In this document: positions 7,857-16,139 of the stretch, one piece after another
Numbering within the stretch: position 1 is the stretch's first letter
How the letters are laid out: the number at the start of each line of letters is the position of its first letter
Assembly: GCA_934247125.1 (NCBI GenBank)
Contig: CAKQIZ010000004.1
Span: forward strand, 1-51,954
Source: an uncultured Clostridia bacterium
GTDB lineage: Bacteria > Bacillota > Clostridia > Peptostreptococcales > Anaerovoracaceae
DNA: 51,954 nt
Direction: 5' to 3'
The notes under the pieces: generated by a model
The model's database searches: none
The model's input: the letters and a program-made list of their open reading frames with translations, nothing else
What the model was told of the DNA's origin: nothing
Position numbers and translations under genes: made by a program

Positions 7857-7885
7857 TTGATATTTTTTTGTTTACGGCTTATAAT
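7857..7885 (+). promoter_or_regulatory. Predicted suf promoter
   Basis: TTGATA (7857-7862) and a perfect TATAAT (7880-7885) are 17 bases apart. The expected start near 7892 gives a leader of about 134 bases that contains the tandem hairpin units. Confidence 0.75.
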
Positions 7886-7910
7886 AGTTAGGTATGCGAT
7901 TTAATATGCG

Positions 7911-8014
7911 ACACCGCAGGGGTGTAACCTAGCTGTCGGTCTTCGACCGATAAATAAATGAAGCACCGCAAGGGTGTAACCTTGATGTCGACTTTCAGTC
8001 GACAAATAAATGAA
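7911..8014 (+). promoter_or_regulatory. Tandem two-hairpin leader element before sufC
   Basis: Two copies of a 52-base unit start at 7912 and 7964. Each has a short CACC...GGTG hairpin, GTAACC, a second hairpin with a TTC loop, and the tail AAATAAATGAA. The second stem is TCGGTC/GACCGA in copy 1 and TCGACT/AGTCGA in copy 2, so two pairs changed together. That is direct evidence for selection on RNA pairing. Position in the leader of an iron-sulfur operon suggests cis regulation, but no known riboswitch class is recognised. Both units also contain an ATG followed by codons for (R/K)HR(R/K)GVT. Confidence 0.6.
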
Positions 8015-8025
8015 AGGAACAGTAA

Positions 8026-8760
8026 ATGTTTAAAGTAGAAAATCTGTCATTCTCTGTAAATGAAAAAGGTGCAGAGAGAAATATACTGTCGGATGTCAGC
8101 TTTGATGTAAAAAGTGGCGAGATGCTCGTCATCACAGGTCCTAACGGCGGAGGCAAGTCCACACTGGCGAAGGTCATCATGGGCATCGAGAAAGCGACGG
8201 CGGGAAAGATCACGCTGGACGGCACCGACATAACAGGATACGATATAGATGAAAGAGCTGAAGCCGGGATCGGATTCGCATTCCAGCAGCCGCCGAGATT
8301 CAAGGGCATGACGGTCGACAGACTGATCTCCCTGGCAGCAGGCGAAGAAAAGAGTGAATCCGAGTGCTGCTCGCTTCTGAGCAAGGTCGGACTGTGTGCT
8401 CAGGAATACGTGAAAAGAGAAGTAGACAACACTCTTTCCGGAGGCGAGATGAAGCGTCTGGAGATAGCGACAGTGCTTGCGAAACCGCACAAACTCTGTA
8501 TTTTCGACGAACCTGAAGCAGGCATAGACCTGTGGAGTTTTTCCATGCTGATACAGCAGTTCGAAGAAATCAAGAAAGACAAGAACCAGAGCCTCATCCT
8601 GATCTCACATCAGGAAAGGATAATGCAGATGGCAGACAGAGTCATGGTGATAGAAGACGGCAGAGTTGCAGGCATAGGAAAGCGCGAGGATATACTCCCG
8701 CAGCTCGTGCAGGAAGGTCCGTCATGCTGTGCGTATCTCAAGAGACTGGAAGAGATTTAG
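8026..8760 (+). CDS. sufC: SufC-type iron-sulfur cluster assembly ATPase
   Basis: A 244-residue ABC ATPase with Walker A GPNGGGKST (residues 38-46), signature LSGGE (137-141), Walker B with catalytic Asp161-Glu162 in IFDEPEAGID, and an ISHQ switch histidine. The EPEAGID sequence and the partner gene identify it as SufC rather than a transporter ATPase. SufC binds SufB and uses ATP to drive scaffold rearrangement during Fe-S cluster assembly in the cytosol. AAAGGAA precedes the ATG. sufB follows 12 bases after the stop. No sufS, sufU or sufD lies beside it, as in the minimal SUF-like (SMS) systems described in anaerobes. Confidence 0.92.
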   Translation: MFKVENLSFSVNEKGAERNILSDVSFDVKSGEMLVITGPNGGGKSTLAKVIMGIEKATAGKITLDGTDITGYDIDERAEAGIGFAFQQPPRFKGMTVDRLISLAAGEEKSESECCSLLSKVGLCAQEYVKREVDNTLSGGEMKRLEIATVLAKPHKLCIFDEPEAGIDLWSFSMLIQQFEEIKKDKNQSLILISHQERIMQMADRVMVIEDGRVAGIGKREDILPQLVQEGPSCCAYLKRLEEI

Positions 8761-8772
8761 GAGGGTGCGAAA

Positions 8773-9699
8773 TTGGCAGAACTTGATAAAGTAACACAGG
8801 CGATACTAAAATATATAGATGAAGCAGGTTTTAAACAGGAAGGAGCTTTCAATCTCAGGCATAACGGAGCTGCGCTATGTCATGGAGACAGCGAGCATAT
8901 AAAGATCGTGAAAAAGCAGGACAAGCCGGGGATTGATATCTACATCGACGGCGATACGGACGGAGAGGAAGTCCATATCCCTGTAGTCCTCGATGCTACA
9001 GGCTTTACAGACAAGGTATACAATGACTTCCACGTTGCAGACGGAGCAAATGTCGTGATAATCGCAGGCTGCGGGATCCACAATGACGGACATGCCGACA
9101 GTCAGCACGATGGTGTACACTCGTTTTTCGTAGGAAAAGGTGCAAATGTCACTTATCGTGAGAACCATTACGGTGAAGGCGACGGCAGCGGGGCGAGGAT
9201 CCTTAATCCCGTGACGAAGATCACGATGGACGAGGGCAGCATTTTCACGCTGGATACATCCCAGATAAAAGGCGTGGACTCGACTAAGCGAGAAACTCAG
9301 GTCGACATGGGCAGAAACACGAAACTTTTCGTAGTAGAAAAGCTGATGACTCACGGCGATCAGGATGCGGAGTCGAATATGGAGATAAGACTCAACGGAG
9401 AAGGCAGCTCGGCGCAGATCGTGTCAAGATCGGTAGCGAAAGAAAACTCGAGCCAGGTCTTCCATCCGGCAGCAGTCGGCAACAACAAATGCAATGCGCA
9501 CATACAGTGCGACTCGATAATCATGGACAGCGCGCAGGTGCGATCGATACCGGAGATCAACGCAAAGCACCTCGATGCGGCGATAATACACGAAGCGGCT
9601 ATCGGAAGGATAAACGACGAGCAGCTGATCAAGCTCAGGACACTTGGCATGAAAGAAGAGGAAGCGGAGAGCATCATCATAGAAGCATTCCTCAACTGA
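8773..9699 (+). CDS. sufB: SufB/SufD family Fe-S scaffold protein, short form
   Basis: A 308-residue member of the SufB/D family. It has the typical right-handed beta-helix composition, with segments such as VIIAGCGIHNDG, SFFVGKGANVTYRENHYGEG and SRSVAKENSSQVFHP. The conserved end is SIPEINAKHLDAAIIHEAAIGRI followed by the C-terminal helices (EQLIKLRTLGM). It starts at TTG 8773, 7 bases after GGAGGG, which overlaps the sufC stop region. It is much shorter than the roughly 470-residue SufB of SufBCD systems, as expected for the stand-alone scaffold of a two-gene SMS system. With SufC it would build Fe-S clusters. The sulfur donor is not encoded nearby. Confidence 0.88.
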   Translation: MAELDKVTQAILKYIDEAGFKQEGAFNLRHNGAALCHGDSEHIKIVKKQDKPGIDIYIDGDTDGEEVHIPVVLDATGFTDKVYNDFHVADGANVVIIAGCGIHNDGHADSQHDGVHSFFVGKGANVTYRENHYGEGDGSGARILNPVTKITMDEGSIFTLDTSQIKGVDSTKRETQVDMGRNTKLFVVEKLMTHGDQDAESNMEIRLNGEGSSAQIVSRSVAKENSSQVFHPAAVGNNKCNAHIQCDSIIMDSAQVRSIPEINAKHLDAAIIHEAAIGRINDEQLIKLRTLGMKEEEAESIIIEAFLN

Positions 9700-9724
9700 C
9701 AGGCGTGAGCTGATCGGTGGTTTT

Positions 9725-9766
9725 GACATCAGGAATTCGACATCGGGAATTCGACATCAGGAACCG
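9725..9766 (+). repeat. Three tandem 14-base repeats
   Basis: GACATCAGGAATTC, GACATCGGGAATTC and GACATCAGGAACCG lie head to tail between sufB and the exonuclease gene. One copy differs by one base and the last diverges at its end. The array is too short for CRISPR, and no function is evident. Confidence 0.8.
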
Positions 9767-9798
9767 GCAAAGTACAGAGGAACAGGAGACGGAGCGAT

Positions 9799-10554
9799 AT
9801 GAAACTGATTTCATGGAACGTAAACGGAATAAGAGCAGCTATGAGCAAGGGGTTTCTTGATTTTGCAAAGGAGCAGGATGCGGACATCCTGTGCATACAG
9901 GAGACGAAGATGCAGGAAGGACAGGCGGAGGTGCCGCTCGACGGATATCATCAGTACTGGTGCTCCGCTGAAAAGAAGGGCTATTCAGGAACTGCAGTGT
10001 TTTCAAAAAAAGAGCCGCTGTCCGTGGCATGCGGCATAGGTATAGACGCGCATGACCGCGAAGGCAGGGTGATAACCGCCGAATACGACGGCTTTTACCT
10101 TGTGAACGTATATGTGCCGAATTCACAGAGCGAGCTGAAAAGACTCGACTACAGGATGAGCTGGGAGGACGATTTCCTGGCATATCTCAAGAAGCTCGAG
10201 GAGAAAAAGCCCGTGATAGTATGCGGGGATTTCAACGTCGCTCACCGTGAGATAGACCTTAAAAACCCGAAGACGAACAGGAAAAACGCCGGATTCACCG
10301 ATGAGGAACGTCAGAAGATGACACAGCTCCAGGACGCCGGGTTCACCGATACTTTCAGATATTTCCATCCCGACCTCGAAGGCGTGTATTCGTGGTGGAG
10401 CTATCGTTTCAACGCCAGGAAAAACAACGCCGGATGGCGTATAGACTATTTCCTCACGTCAAAAGTCCTGGACGACAGACTGCAGAAGGCTGAGATCCTG
10501 ACTGACGTGTATGGTTCGGACCACTGCCCGGTGACGCTCGAGATCGATATGTAA
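9799..10554 (+). CDS. xth: Exodeoxyribonuclease III (AP endonuclease)
   Basis: A 251-residue protein of the exonuclease III/APE1 family. Motifs in order are SWNVNGIRA (residues 5-13), CIQETK with metal-binding Glu35, NVYVPNS, CGDFNVAH with the catalytic Asp/Asn pair, the SWWSYR segment, GWRIDYF and the terminal GSDHCP catalytic histidine. It cleaves DNA 5' to abasic sites and digests duplex DNA 3' to 5' in base excision repair. GGAGACGGAG precedes the ATG. It stands alone, with sufB upstream in the same direction and a bidirectional terminator downstream. The symbol could equally be exoA. Confidence 0.95.
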   Translation: MKLISWNVNGIRAAMSKGFLDFAKEQDADILCIQETKMQEGQAEVPLDGYHQYWCSAEKKGYSGTAVFSKKEPLSVACGIGIDAHDREGRVITAEYDGFYLVNVYVPNSQSELKRLDYRMSWEDDFLAYLKKLEEKKPVIVCGDFNVAHREIDLKNPKTNRKNAGFTDEERQKMTQLQDAGFTDTFRYFHPDLEGVYSWWSYRFNARKNNAGWRIDYFLTSKVLDDRLQKAEILTDVYGSDHCPVTLEIDM

Positions 10555-10623
10555 AGACTGCAGCCGATGGCTTGCACAGGTTTTATGGCGAGCGCTCGGG
10601 TGCTGCAGTAAATATAGATAAGT

Positions 10624-10674
10624 AAAAAGCCTGCGGGCGGATACAGATGATTCTGATCCGTGCTGCAGGCTTTT
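10624..10674. terminator. Bidirectional terminator between convergent genes
   Basis: AAAAAGCCTGC with GCGGAT pairs with ATCCG and GCAGGCTTTT. The A tract on one side and T tract on the other let it serve the exonuclease gene on the plus strand and the yeiH-like gene on the minus strand. Confidence 0.85.
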
Positions 10675-10697
10675 CTGCTGGAAGTGCAAAACAGGTT

Positions 10698-11744
10698 CTA
10701 CATCGTAAAGTGCTGCACTATCAGTGATACGACTGCCACCATGAACCAGCAGCAGAGGCCCAGACATATCGGTCTGATGCCGTTCGTGAGCAGTTTTTTC
10801 AGATTCGTGTTCATTCCGATCGCAGTCATCGCCATGATTATCATGAATTTGCCGATCGTCACGAGCGCGCCTGAAACTGCTTCTGGTACCGGCAGCAGCG
10901 TGTTGATTATCGCGGTCGCTACGAAACCGAGGACGAACCACGGGAAGACTTTGACGAAGCTGAAACCGCCGTCCTGCGCAGAAGTGTTTCTGTTGGCAGA
11001 AGCTGCAGCTTTCTGGCGTGCGATCTTTCTCGTCGTGTAAAACGCCAGCACGAGCGTTATCGGAACGATCATCAGAGTCCTGGTCAGCTTTACGATCGTT
11101 GCAAACGCCAGCGCGGTGTTGTTTCCGGCGGCGCTGCTCCACGAAGCGCCGGCAGCGACTACCGATGAAGTATCATTTATCGCAGTGCCTGCCCACATGC
11201 CGAACTGCGTGTCGGTCATGCCCATCATATGACCGAGAGCAGGGAAAATGAATACTGCGATGATATTGAACAGGAATATCGTCGAGATCGCCTGGGCAAC
11301 GTCCTCATCTTCAGCCCTTATAACGGGCGCAGTCGCCGCTATGGCAGAGCCTCCGCATATCGAAGTGCCGACCCCGATGAGAACAGTCGTCCTGCCGTCG
11401 ATTTTCAGCGCCTTTCCCATCACATATGCCGTGATGAAAGATGACGACAGTGTGAACAGCATCACCAGCAGCGACTGTCCGCCGACCTTGATGACATTGA
11501 AAAGATCCATCTCAAAGCCGAGCAGTATTATGGAATACTGCAGTATGTATTTTGAAGTGAATTTTATGCCTTTTTCAAGTTTCGCAGGCCTTTTGAAAAA
11601 CGCGATGATCATACCGATCAGGATGCCGAATACCGGTCCGCCGACTATCGGGAAAATACCTCCAAGGATCCGGGCGGGGATCGCTGCCGCAAGGCAGAAA
11701 ACTATGCCGATAAGTGTTTCTAGTTCAAAAAATTTCTGTTTCAT
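10698..11744 (-). CDS. YeiH family putative sulfate exporter
   Basis: A 348-residue polytopic membrane protein with about ten hydrophobic segments. Conserved stretches are GTSICGGSAIAATAPVI, the acidic RAEDEDVA loop, GTAINDTSSVVAAG and the terminal IGMNTNLKKLLTNGIRP, all typical of the YeiH/UPF0324 family. Members are annotated as putative sulfate exporters on limited evidence, so the substrate is uncertain. The start at 11744 is set by AAAAGGAGAATATGAC upstream on the minus strand and gives the usual family length. It diverges from the csoR-copA operon with about 140 bases between, so the two promoters are close together. Confidence 0.88.
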   Translation of the reverse strand: MKQKFFELETLIGIVFCLAAAIPARILGGIFPIVGGPVFGILIGMIIAFFKRPAKLEKGIKFTSKYILQYSIILLGFEMDLFNVIKVGGQSLLVMLFTLSSSFITAYVMGKALKIDGRTTVLIGVGTSICGGSAIAATAPVIRAEDEDVAQAISTIFLFNIIAVFIFPALGHMMGMTDTQFGMWAGTAINDTSSVVAAGASWSSAAGNNTALAFATIVKLTRTLMIVPITLVLAFYTTRKIARQKAAASANRNTSAQDGGFSFVKVFPWFVLGFVATAIINTLLPVPEAVSGALVTIGKFMIIMAMTAIGMNTNLKKLLTNGIRPICLGLCCWFMVAVVSLIVQHFTM

Positions 11745-11816
11745 GTCATATTCTCCTTTTGTGCTACAGAAAATATTAAAATATATATCGTGATTTGTAA
11801 AGATCGAAAAATAAGA

Positions 11817-11845
11817 TTGACATATACCATACAGGGGTATACTAT
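11817..11845 (+). promoter_or_regulatory. csoR-copA promoter with CsoR-type operator
   Basis: TTGACA (11817-11822) and TACTAT (11840-11845) lie 17 bases apart. Between them, TATACC (11823-11828) and GGTATA (11836-11841) form an inverted repeat that fills the spacer. CsoR repressors bind GC-centred pseudo-palindromes of this kind and release DNA on binding Cu(I). This predicts copper-inducible autoregulation. Confidence 0.75.
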
Positions 11846-11885
11846 GTAGGCATGATGAAGATATGCGAAAAGGAGACGGATCTTT

Positions 11886-12200
11886 ATGGAAACAGAAAAC
11901 ATGACATGCCAGAACTGCTGTCACAAGACCAAGGTGCGTTCACCGCAGGAATACAGGAAGCTGGTGAACAGACTCAGCAGGATAGAGGGGCAGATAAGAG
12001 GCATCAAGAAAATGGTCGAGGAAGACGCGTACTGTACTGACATACTTATACAGGTGGCGGCAGTGAACGCCGCGCTTAATTCTTTCAATAAAGAGCTGCT
12101 GGCGAGCCATATCAAGACATGTGTGGCAGAAGACATAAGAAACGGCAGGGATGAAACGATAGATGAGCTTGTATCGACATTGCAGAAGCTGATGAGATAG
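11886..12200 (+). CDS. csoR: CsoR-type copper-sensing repressor
   Basis: A 104-residue all-helical regulator of the CsoR/RcnR (DUF156) family. The YRKLVNRLSRIEGQIRGIKKMVEE helix is typical. The Cu(I) ligand set Cys50 (AYCTDIL), His75 and Cys79 (SHIKTC) is complete, which points to copper rather than nickel or formaldehyde sensing. An extra Cys cluster near the N-terminus (Cys8, Cys11, Cys12) is unusual and may add metal-binding capacity. copA begins 13 bases downstream, and a fitting operator lies in the promoter. Loss of DNA binding on copper loading would induce export. Confidence 0.92.
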   Translation: METENMTCQNCCHKTKVRSPQEYRKLVNRLSRIEGQIRGIKKMVEEDAYCTDILIQVAAVNAALNSFNKELLASHIKTCVAEDIRNGRDETIDELVSTLQKLMR

Positions 12201-12212
12201 AACGGGAGGAAC

Positions 12213-14783
12213 GTGATATTGAAACAGTATAAAGTTACGGGAATGAGCTGTGCTGCGTGCAGCAGCAGAGTTGAAAAGGCAGTGAACAAGGTGCCGGGCG
12301 TGGAAAGCTGCTCGGTGAGCCTGCTGACGAACTCGATGGGAGTCGAGGGTACGGCGTCGCCGGCAGAGATAATATCGGCAGTAGAGGCTGCGGGATACGG
12401 CGCTTCGGAGAAGGGCGGCTCGGGCGGAGACGATGAAAGCGGTGCCGGCGTGCAGGTATCTGTGGATGAAGAGCTTCTGAAGGATACGGAAACTCCGCTG
12501 CTGAAAAGGCGGCTGATCGCATCGGTGGCAGTACTGATCGTGCTGATGTATTTTTCGATGGGTCATATGATGTGGAACTGGCCGATCCCGTCAGTACTTG
12601 AGGGGAACCATGTGGCCATGGGGCTGATACAGCTGCTCCTTTCCGCGATAATAATGGTGATAAACCAGAAATTCTTCATAAGCGGCTTCAGGAGCCTGTG
12701 GCACAGAGCACCGAACATGGACACGCTCGTGGCGCTCGGCTCGGGCGCGGCATTCGTTTACAGCACATATGCGCTGTTTGCGATGACGGGTGCACAGATA
12801 AGCGGAGATATGTCCGCGGTGATGAAATACATGCATGAATTCTATTTCGAGTCTGCGGCGATGATACTGGCACTGATAACGGTCGGCAAGATGCTTGAGG
12901 CGCATTCCAAAGGAAAGACAACGGATGCGCTGAAGGGTCTGATGAAGCTGGCGCCGAAGACGGCAGTGATACTCAGAGACGGCGAGGAAGTGACAGTGCC
13001 TGCGTCCCGGGTCAGAAAAGGCGATATATTCGTCGTTCGACCGGGCGAGAGCATACCGGTAGACGGTATAGTGAAAAGCGGGATGAGTGCGGTAGATGAG
13101 TCAGCGCTGACCGGAGAGAGCATGCCGGTCGACAAGGGACCTGACGATGCGGTATCCGCGGCAACGATCAACCGGTCGGGATTCCTGCAGTGCGAGGCGA
13201 CACGAGTAGGTGAGGATACTGCGCTTTCACAGATAATAAAGATGGTGAGCGACGCTGCGGCGACGAAGGCGCCTATAGCGAAAGTCGCAGACAAGGTATC
13301 GGGGATATTCGTGCCTGCGGTCATCGCGATAGCAGCGGTGACGATACTGGTGTGGCTGCTGGTCGGACAGACGGCAGGATTCGCGCTGGCAAGAGGCATA
13401 TCAGTGCTCGTCATAAGCTGCCCGTGCGCGCTCGGACTTGCGACGCCGGTGGCTATAATGGTAGGAAACGGTATCGGAGCAAGACACGGCATACTTTTCA
13501 AGACAGCTTTATCGCTTGAAGCGACAGGAAATGTGCAGATAACGGCTCTTGACAAGACCGGAACGATCACGAAGGGCGATCCGAAAGTTACAGATATCAT
13601 ACCGGTACAGGGTATATCCGAAAAAGAGCTGATGACATATGCATATTCGCTTGAGTCGATGAGCGGGCATCCCCTCGCAAAAGCTGTGGTCGCAGCTTCG
13701 GAGGAGCGCGGACTGGAGACTCTGGATATCAGTGATTTCAAAATACTGCCGGGCAGCGGTCTGTCGGCGATGCTGGCCGGAGAAGAGCTTTACGGCGGAA
13801 GCCTGAGCTTTGCATCAGAGAATGCAGAACTTGATGATGAGATCAGGCGAAAGGCAGAAAGCCTTGCAGAGGATGGAAAGACTCCGCTGTTTTTCATCAG
13901 AAATAAAAAAGTTCTCGGCATGATAGCAGTTGCCGATGTTATAAGGGAAGACAGCCCGGCGGCAGTGAAAGAGCTGCAGGATATGGGTATCCGTGTAGTG
14001 ATGATCACCGGGGACAACCGTCGGACTGCAGAGGCAGTAGGAAAACAGGCCGGAGTCGATCAGGTGATCGCACAGGTGATGCCTGACGGCAAGGAAGCTG
14101 CGATACGCGAGCTTCAGAAGTACGGCAAGGTCGCGATGGTCGGAGACGGCATCAATGATGCACCGGCGCTTACGAGAGCTGATACAGGCATAGCGATAGG
14201 AGCAGGCACGGACGTCGCGATAGATGCGGCAGACGTGGTGCTGATGAACAGCAGTCTGAGCGATGTGCCTGCAGCGGTGCGACTCAGCAGACTGACGCTC
14301 AGGAACATACACCAGAACCTGTTCTGGGCGTTCATATACAATGTTATCGGGATACCGCTCGCGGCAGGAGTGTGGATACATCTTCTGGGATGGCAGCTCA
14401 ACCCGATGTTCGGCGCGGCAGCAATGAGCCTGTCCAGTTTCTGCGTAGTGACAAACGCACTCACGCTGAATCTGTTTGATATAAGGAATACGAGACACGA
14501 CAGGAAAAGGACACGTATAGATATTCCACAGATAATAAATGAAATCGAAGAAGATCACAAGGAGGAACCAGGAATGAAAAAGACTATCAAAATCGAAGGT
14601 ATGATGTGCAAGCACTGTGAGGCGTCAGTAAAAGGATCGCTCGAATCTCTGGCTGGTGTAAATGACGCTGATGTCAGCCATGAAAAGGGCACTGCAGTAG
14701 TCAAGCTCGCCGATGATGTAGCAGACGATGTTCTCAGGAAAGCCGTTGAAGACAAGGATTTCAAGGTGATTTCGATAGAATAG
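12213..14783 (+). CDS. copA: Copper-exporting P1B-type ATPase with C-terminal CopZ-like domain
   Basis: An 856-residue ATPase. It has an N-terminal heavy-metal domain with GMSCAAC (Cys13, Cys16), eight predicted membrane helices, the TGES actuator loop, the CPC copper site (403-405), phosphorylated Asp447 in DKTGT, and GDGINDAP in the nucleotide domain. After the last helices an in-frame tail (788-856) adds a second heavy-metal domain with GMMCKHC. That tail has its own ribosome binding site. It pumps Cu(I) out of the cytosol using ATP. The start is GTG 12213 or, with better spacing from GGGAGG, TTG 12219. Confidence 0.95.
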   Translation: MILKQYKVTGMSCAACSSRVEKAVNKVPGVESCSVSLLTNSMGVEGTASPAEIISAVEAAGYGASEKGGSGGDDESGAGVQVSVDEELLKDTETPLLKRRLIASVAVLIVLMYFSMGHMMWNWPIPSVLEGNHVAMGLIQLLLSAIIMVINQKFFISGFRSLWHRAPNMDTLVALGSGAAFVYSTYALFAMTGAQISGDMSAVMKYMHEFYFESAAMILALITVGKMLEAHSKGKTTDALKGLMKLAPKTAVILRDGEEVTVPASRVRKGDIFVVRPGESIPVDGIVKSGMSAVDESALTGESMPVDKGPDDAVSAATINRSGFLQCEATRVGEDTALSQIIKMVSDAAATKAPIAKVADKVSGIFVPAVIAIAAVTILVWLLVGQTAGFALARGISVLVISCPCALGLATPVAIMVGNGIGARHGILFKTALSLEATGNVQITALDKTGTITKGDPKVTDIIPVQGISEKELMTYAYSLESMSGHPLAKAVVAASEERGLETLDISDFKILPGSGLSAMLAGEELYGGSLSFASENAELDDEIRRKAESLAEDGKTPLFFIRNKKVLGMIAVADVIREDSPAAVKELQDMGIRVVMITGDNRRTAEAVGKQAGVDQVIAQVMPDGKEAAIRELQKYGKVAMVGDGINDAPALTRADTGIAIGAGTDVAIDAADVVLMNSSLSDVPAAVRLSRLTLRNIHQNLFWAFIYNVIGIPLAAGVWIHLLGWQLNPMFGAAAMSLSSFCVVTNALTLNLFDIRNTRHDRKRTRIDIPQIINEIEEDHKEEPGMKKTIKIEGMMCKHCEASVKGSLESLAGVNDADVSHEKGTAVVKLADDVADDVLRKAVEDKDFKVISIE
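14574..14783 (+). CDS. copZ: Internal in-frame start giving a free CopZ-like chaperone
   Basis: Within the copA frame, AAGGAGG (14559-14565) is followed 8 bases later by ATG 14574. The resulting 69-residue product starts [18 protein letters not shown] and is a complete heavy-metal-associated domain, with metal cysteines at residues 12 and 15. It has the size and start of stand-alone CopZ chaperones, which carry Cu(I) to CopA and CsoR. Both a fused and a free form could be made from one gene. Alternatively this is a recent fusion of neighbouring genes that kept the old ribosome binding site. Confidence 0.55.
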   Translation: MKKTIKIEGMMCKHCEASVKGSLESLAGVNDADVSHEKGTAVVKLADDVADDVLRKAVEDKDFKVISIE

Positions 14784-14841
14784 CGTTTCATATGTTATTT
14801 TTTCACCAGTGATAAAATATAATATCCCGGGTGGTGATATT

Positions 14842-15648
14842 ATGATAATCATGGTGAAAAAAAACGGACTGATCAAAAAGGCAGGAATAATAGCCGCAGC
14901 ATGCGTATTTGCTGTGGCTGTTTTTTCAGGTGCGGATATCGTAAAAGAAAAGGCAGTCAGCGGCTCTGCTGACGAGAACTGGGGGCTGAGCTTCCAGCAG
15001 GAAGGGCAGCCGCCTGTGGGGAATGCGACTGCCGAGTATCTGGCGAAATACGACGCGTTTTACATGAAGAAAACCGATAAGAAAGTGATCTATCTGACAT
15101 TCGATGCCGGATATGAGAACGGGTATACGGCGAAGATCCTCGATGTTCTCAAGAAGCATGATGTAAAGGCGGCGTTCTTTCTGGTAGGCAACTACATCGA
15201 GACGAGTCCGGAACTTGTAAAACGCATGGCAGCGGAAGGGCATACAGTCGGCAACCACACGTATACTCATCCCGACATGTCGGCGATATCGACTAAGGAG
15301 GCTTTTGAAAAGGAGCTGGGGGAGCTCGAAAACAAGTACAGGGAAGTGACCGGAAAGGAAATGAAAAAGTACTACAGACCTCCGCAGGGCAAGTACAGCG
15401 AGTCCAATCTCAAAATGGCCGATGATATGGGATACAAGACCATATTCTGGAGTCTGGCATACGTCGACTGGTACGAGTCGGATCAGCCAACTAAAGAAGA
15501 GGCTTTTTCCAAACTGATCCCGAGGGTGCATCCCGGAGCGATCGTGCTGCTGCACAGCACCTCGAAGACTAACAGTGAGATACTGGATGAGCTGCTGACG
15601 AAATGGGAAGATATGGGGTACAGCTTCGGAACGGTAAAAGATTTATAA
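14842..15648 (+). CDS. PdaA-like polysaccharide deacetylase
   Basis: A 268-residue protein with an N-terminal hydrophobic signal anchor (about residues 10-30) and a NodB-type deacetylase domain. TFDAGYENGYT carries the catalytic and metal-binding aspartate, NHTYTHPD gives the metal-binding His-x3-His, and YRPPQGKY and VLLHS complete the site. The DAGYENGYT form is characteristic of the PdaA group, which de-N-acetylates muramic acid while spore-cortex muramic-delta-lactam is made. Spore genes elsewhere in the window fit that role. ATG 14842 follows GGGTGGTG with 6-base spacing. A general cell-wall deacetylase is the alternative. Confidence 0.85.
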   Translation: MIIMVKKNGLIKKAGIIAAACVFAVAVFSGADIVKEKAVSGSADENWGLSFQQEGQPPVGNATAEYLAKYDAFYMKKTDKKVIYLTFDAGYENGYTAKILDVLKKHDVKAAFFLVGNYIETSPELVKRMAAEGHTVGNHTYTHPDMSAISTKEAFEKELGELENKYREVTGKEMKKYYRPPQGKYSESNLKMADDMGYKTIFWSLAYVDWYESDQPTKEEAFSKLIPRVHPGAIVLLHSTSKTNSEILDELLTKWEDMGYSFGTVKDL

Positions 15649-15719
15649 AACTGCTGTTAATTCCGACTGCGATATTGTAAAATACATATAAGATCTGGAC
15701 ATAAAAGGAGGAAGATGCG

Positions 15720-15890
15720 ATGCCATTACTTTTACTTCTCGGGATAATAGTAGCTATAATAGCTTTTGCCATATTCAAGGTCAACAAAGTCCAGTCGGAC
15801 AGATTCATTGAGGCGGTGAAAAATGCGAAGCCGGCGGACGATGCGGTCGACGATAACGATGCTGACGATAAGGATAAGACTGACGCCTAG
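15720..15890 (+). CDS. Small single-pass membrane protein with acidic tail
   Basis: A 56-residue open frame preceded by AGGAGG 8 bases before its ATG. Residues 2-19 (PLLLLLGIIVAIIAFAIF) form one membrane helix. A short basic/amphipathic segment follows, then a strongly acidic C-terminus rich in Asp with no cysteine. I recognise no family. The strong ribosome binding site and the membrane-plus-charged-tail layout argue that it is real. It lies about 70 bases after the PdaA-like gene and may share its transcript. Confidence 0.6.
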   Translation: MPLLLLLGIIVAIIAFAIFKVNKVQSDRFIEAVKNAKPADDAVDDNDADDKDKTDA

Positions 15891-16039
15891 TACATCGGGC
15901 TTTGCGATGCCGGCAGTTTCGGCATCAGCATATAAGCCGGATACTGGAAACGGCGATAAAAACTAAAACTCAAACGAACAAAAAACGATCTCTTTTCATA
16001 GTATAAAGCATACAAAAGATGCCTGCGAGACACTTTGAT

Positions 16040-16120
16040 GGTACAGTCCGGCACCGGCGGAAGCCCGGCAGACGTGTACCGGAGCGGTGCGTCCTGATAC
16101 CGGGCTCTGACCGGCGGACA
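16040..16120 (+). other. GC-rich structured leader before the Cys-rich gene
   Basis: GGTACA (16040-16045) pairs exactly with TGTACC (16075-16080), enclosing a CCGGC/GCCCGG inner stem. A second stem pairs GTCC (16091-16094) with GGAC (16116-16119). GCACCG/CGGTGC and AGCCCGG/CCGGGCT could pair between the two halves instead. The rest of the gap from 15891 shows nothing recognisable. A regulatory leader is possible, but no known class matches. Confidence 0.35.
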
Positions 16121-16139
16121 GATGAAAGGGGATTTTTTT

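Noticed and set aside
9725..9766. Possible CRISPR array
   Set aside because: The repeats are directly adjacent with no spacers and only three copies.
12842..13741. 299-residue minus-strand frame inside copA
   Set aside because: It is antisense to conserved ATPase motifs and has no supporting signals.
16040..16120. Cyclic-di-GMP riboswitch before the Cys-rich gene
   Set aside because: The conserved core sequences of the known classes are not present; only generic GC-rich stems are seen.
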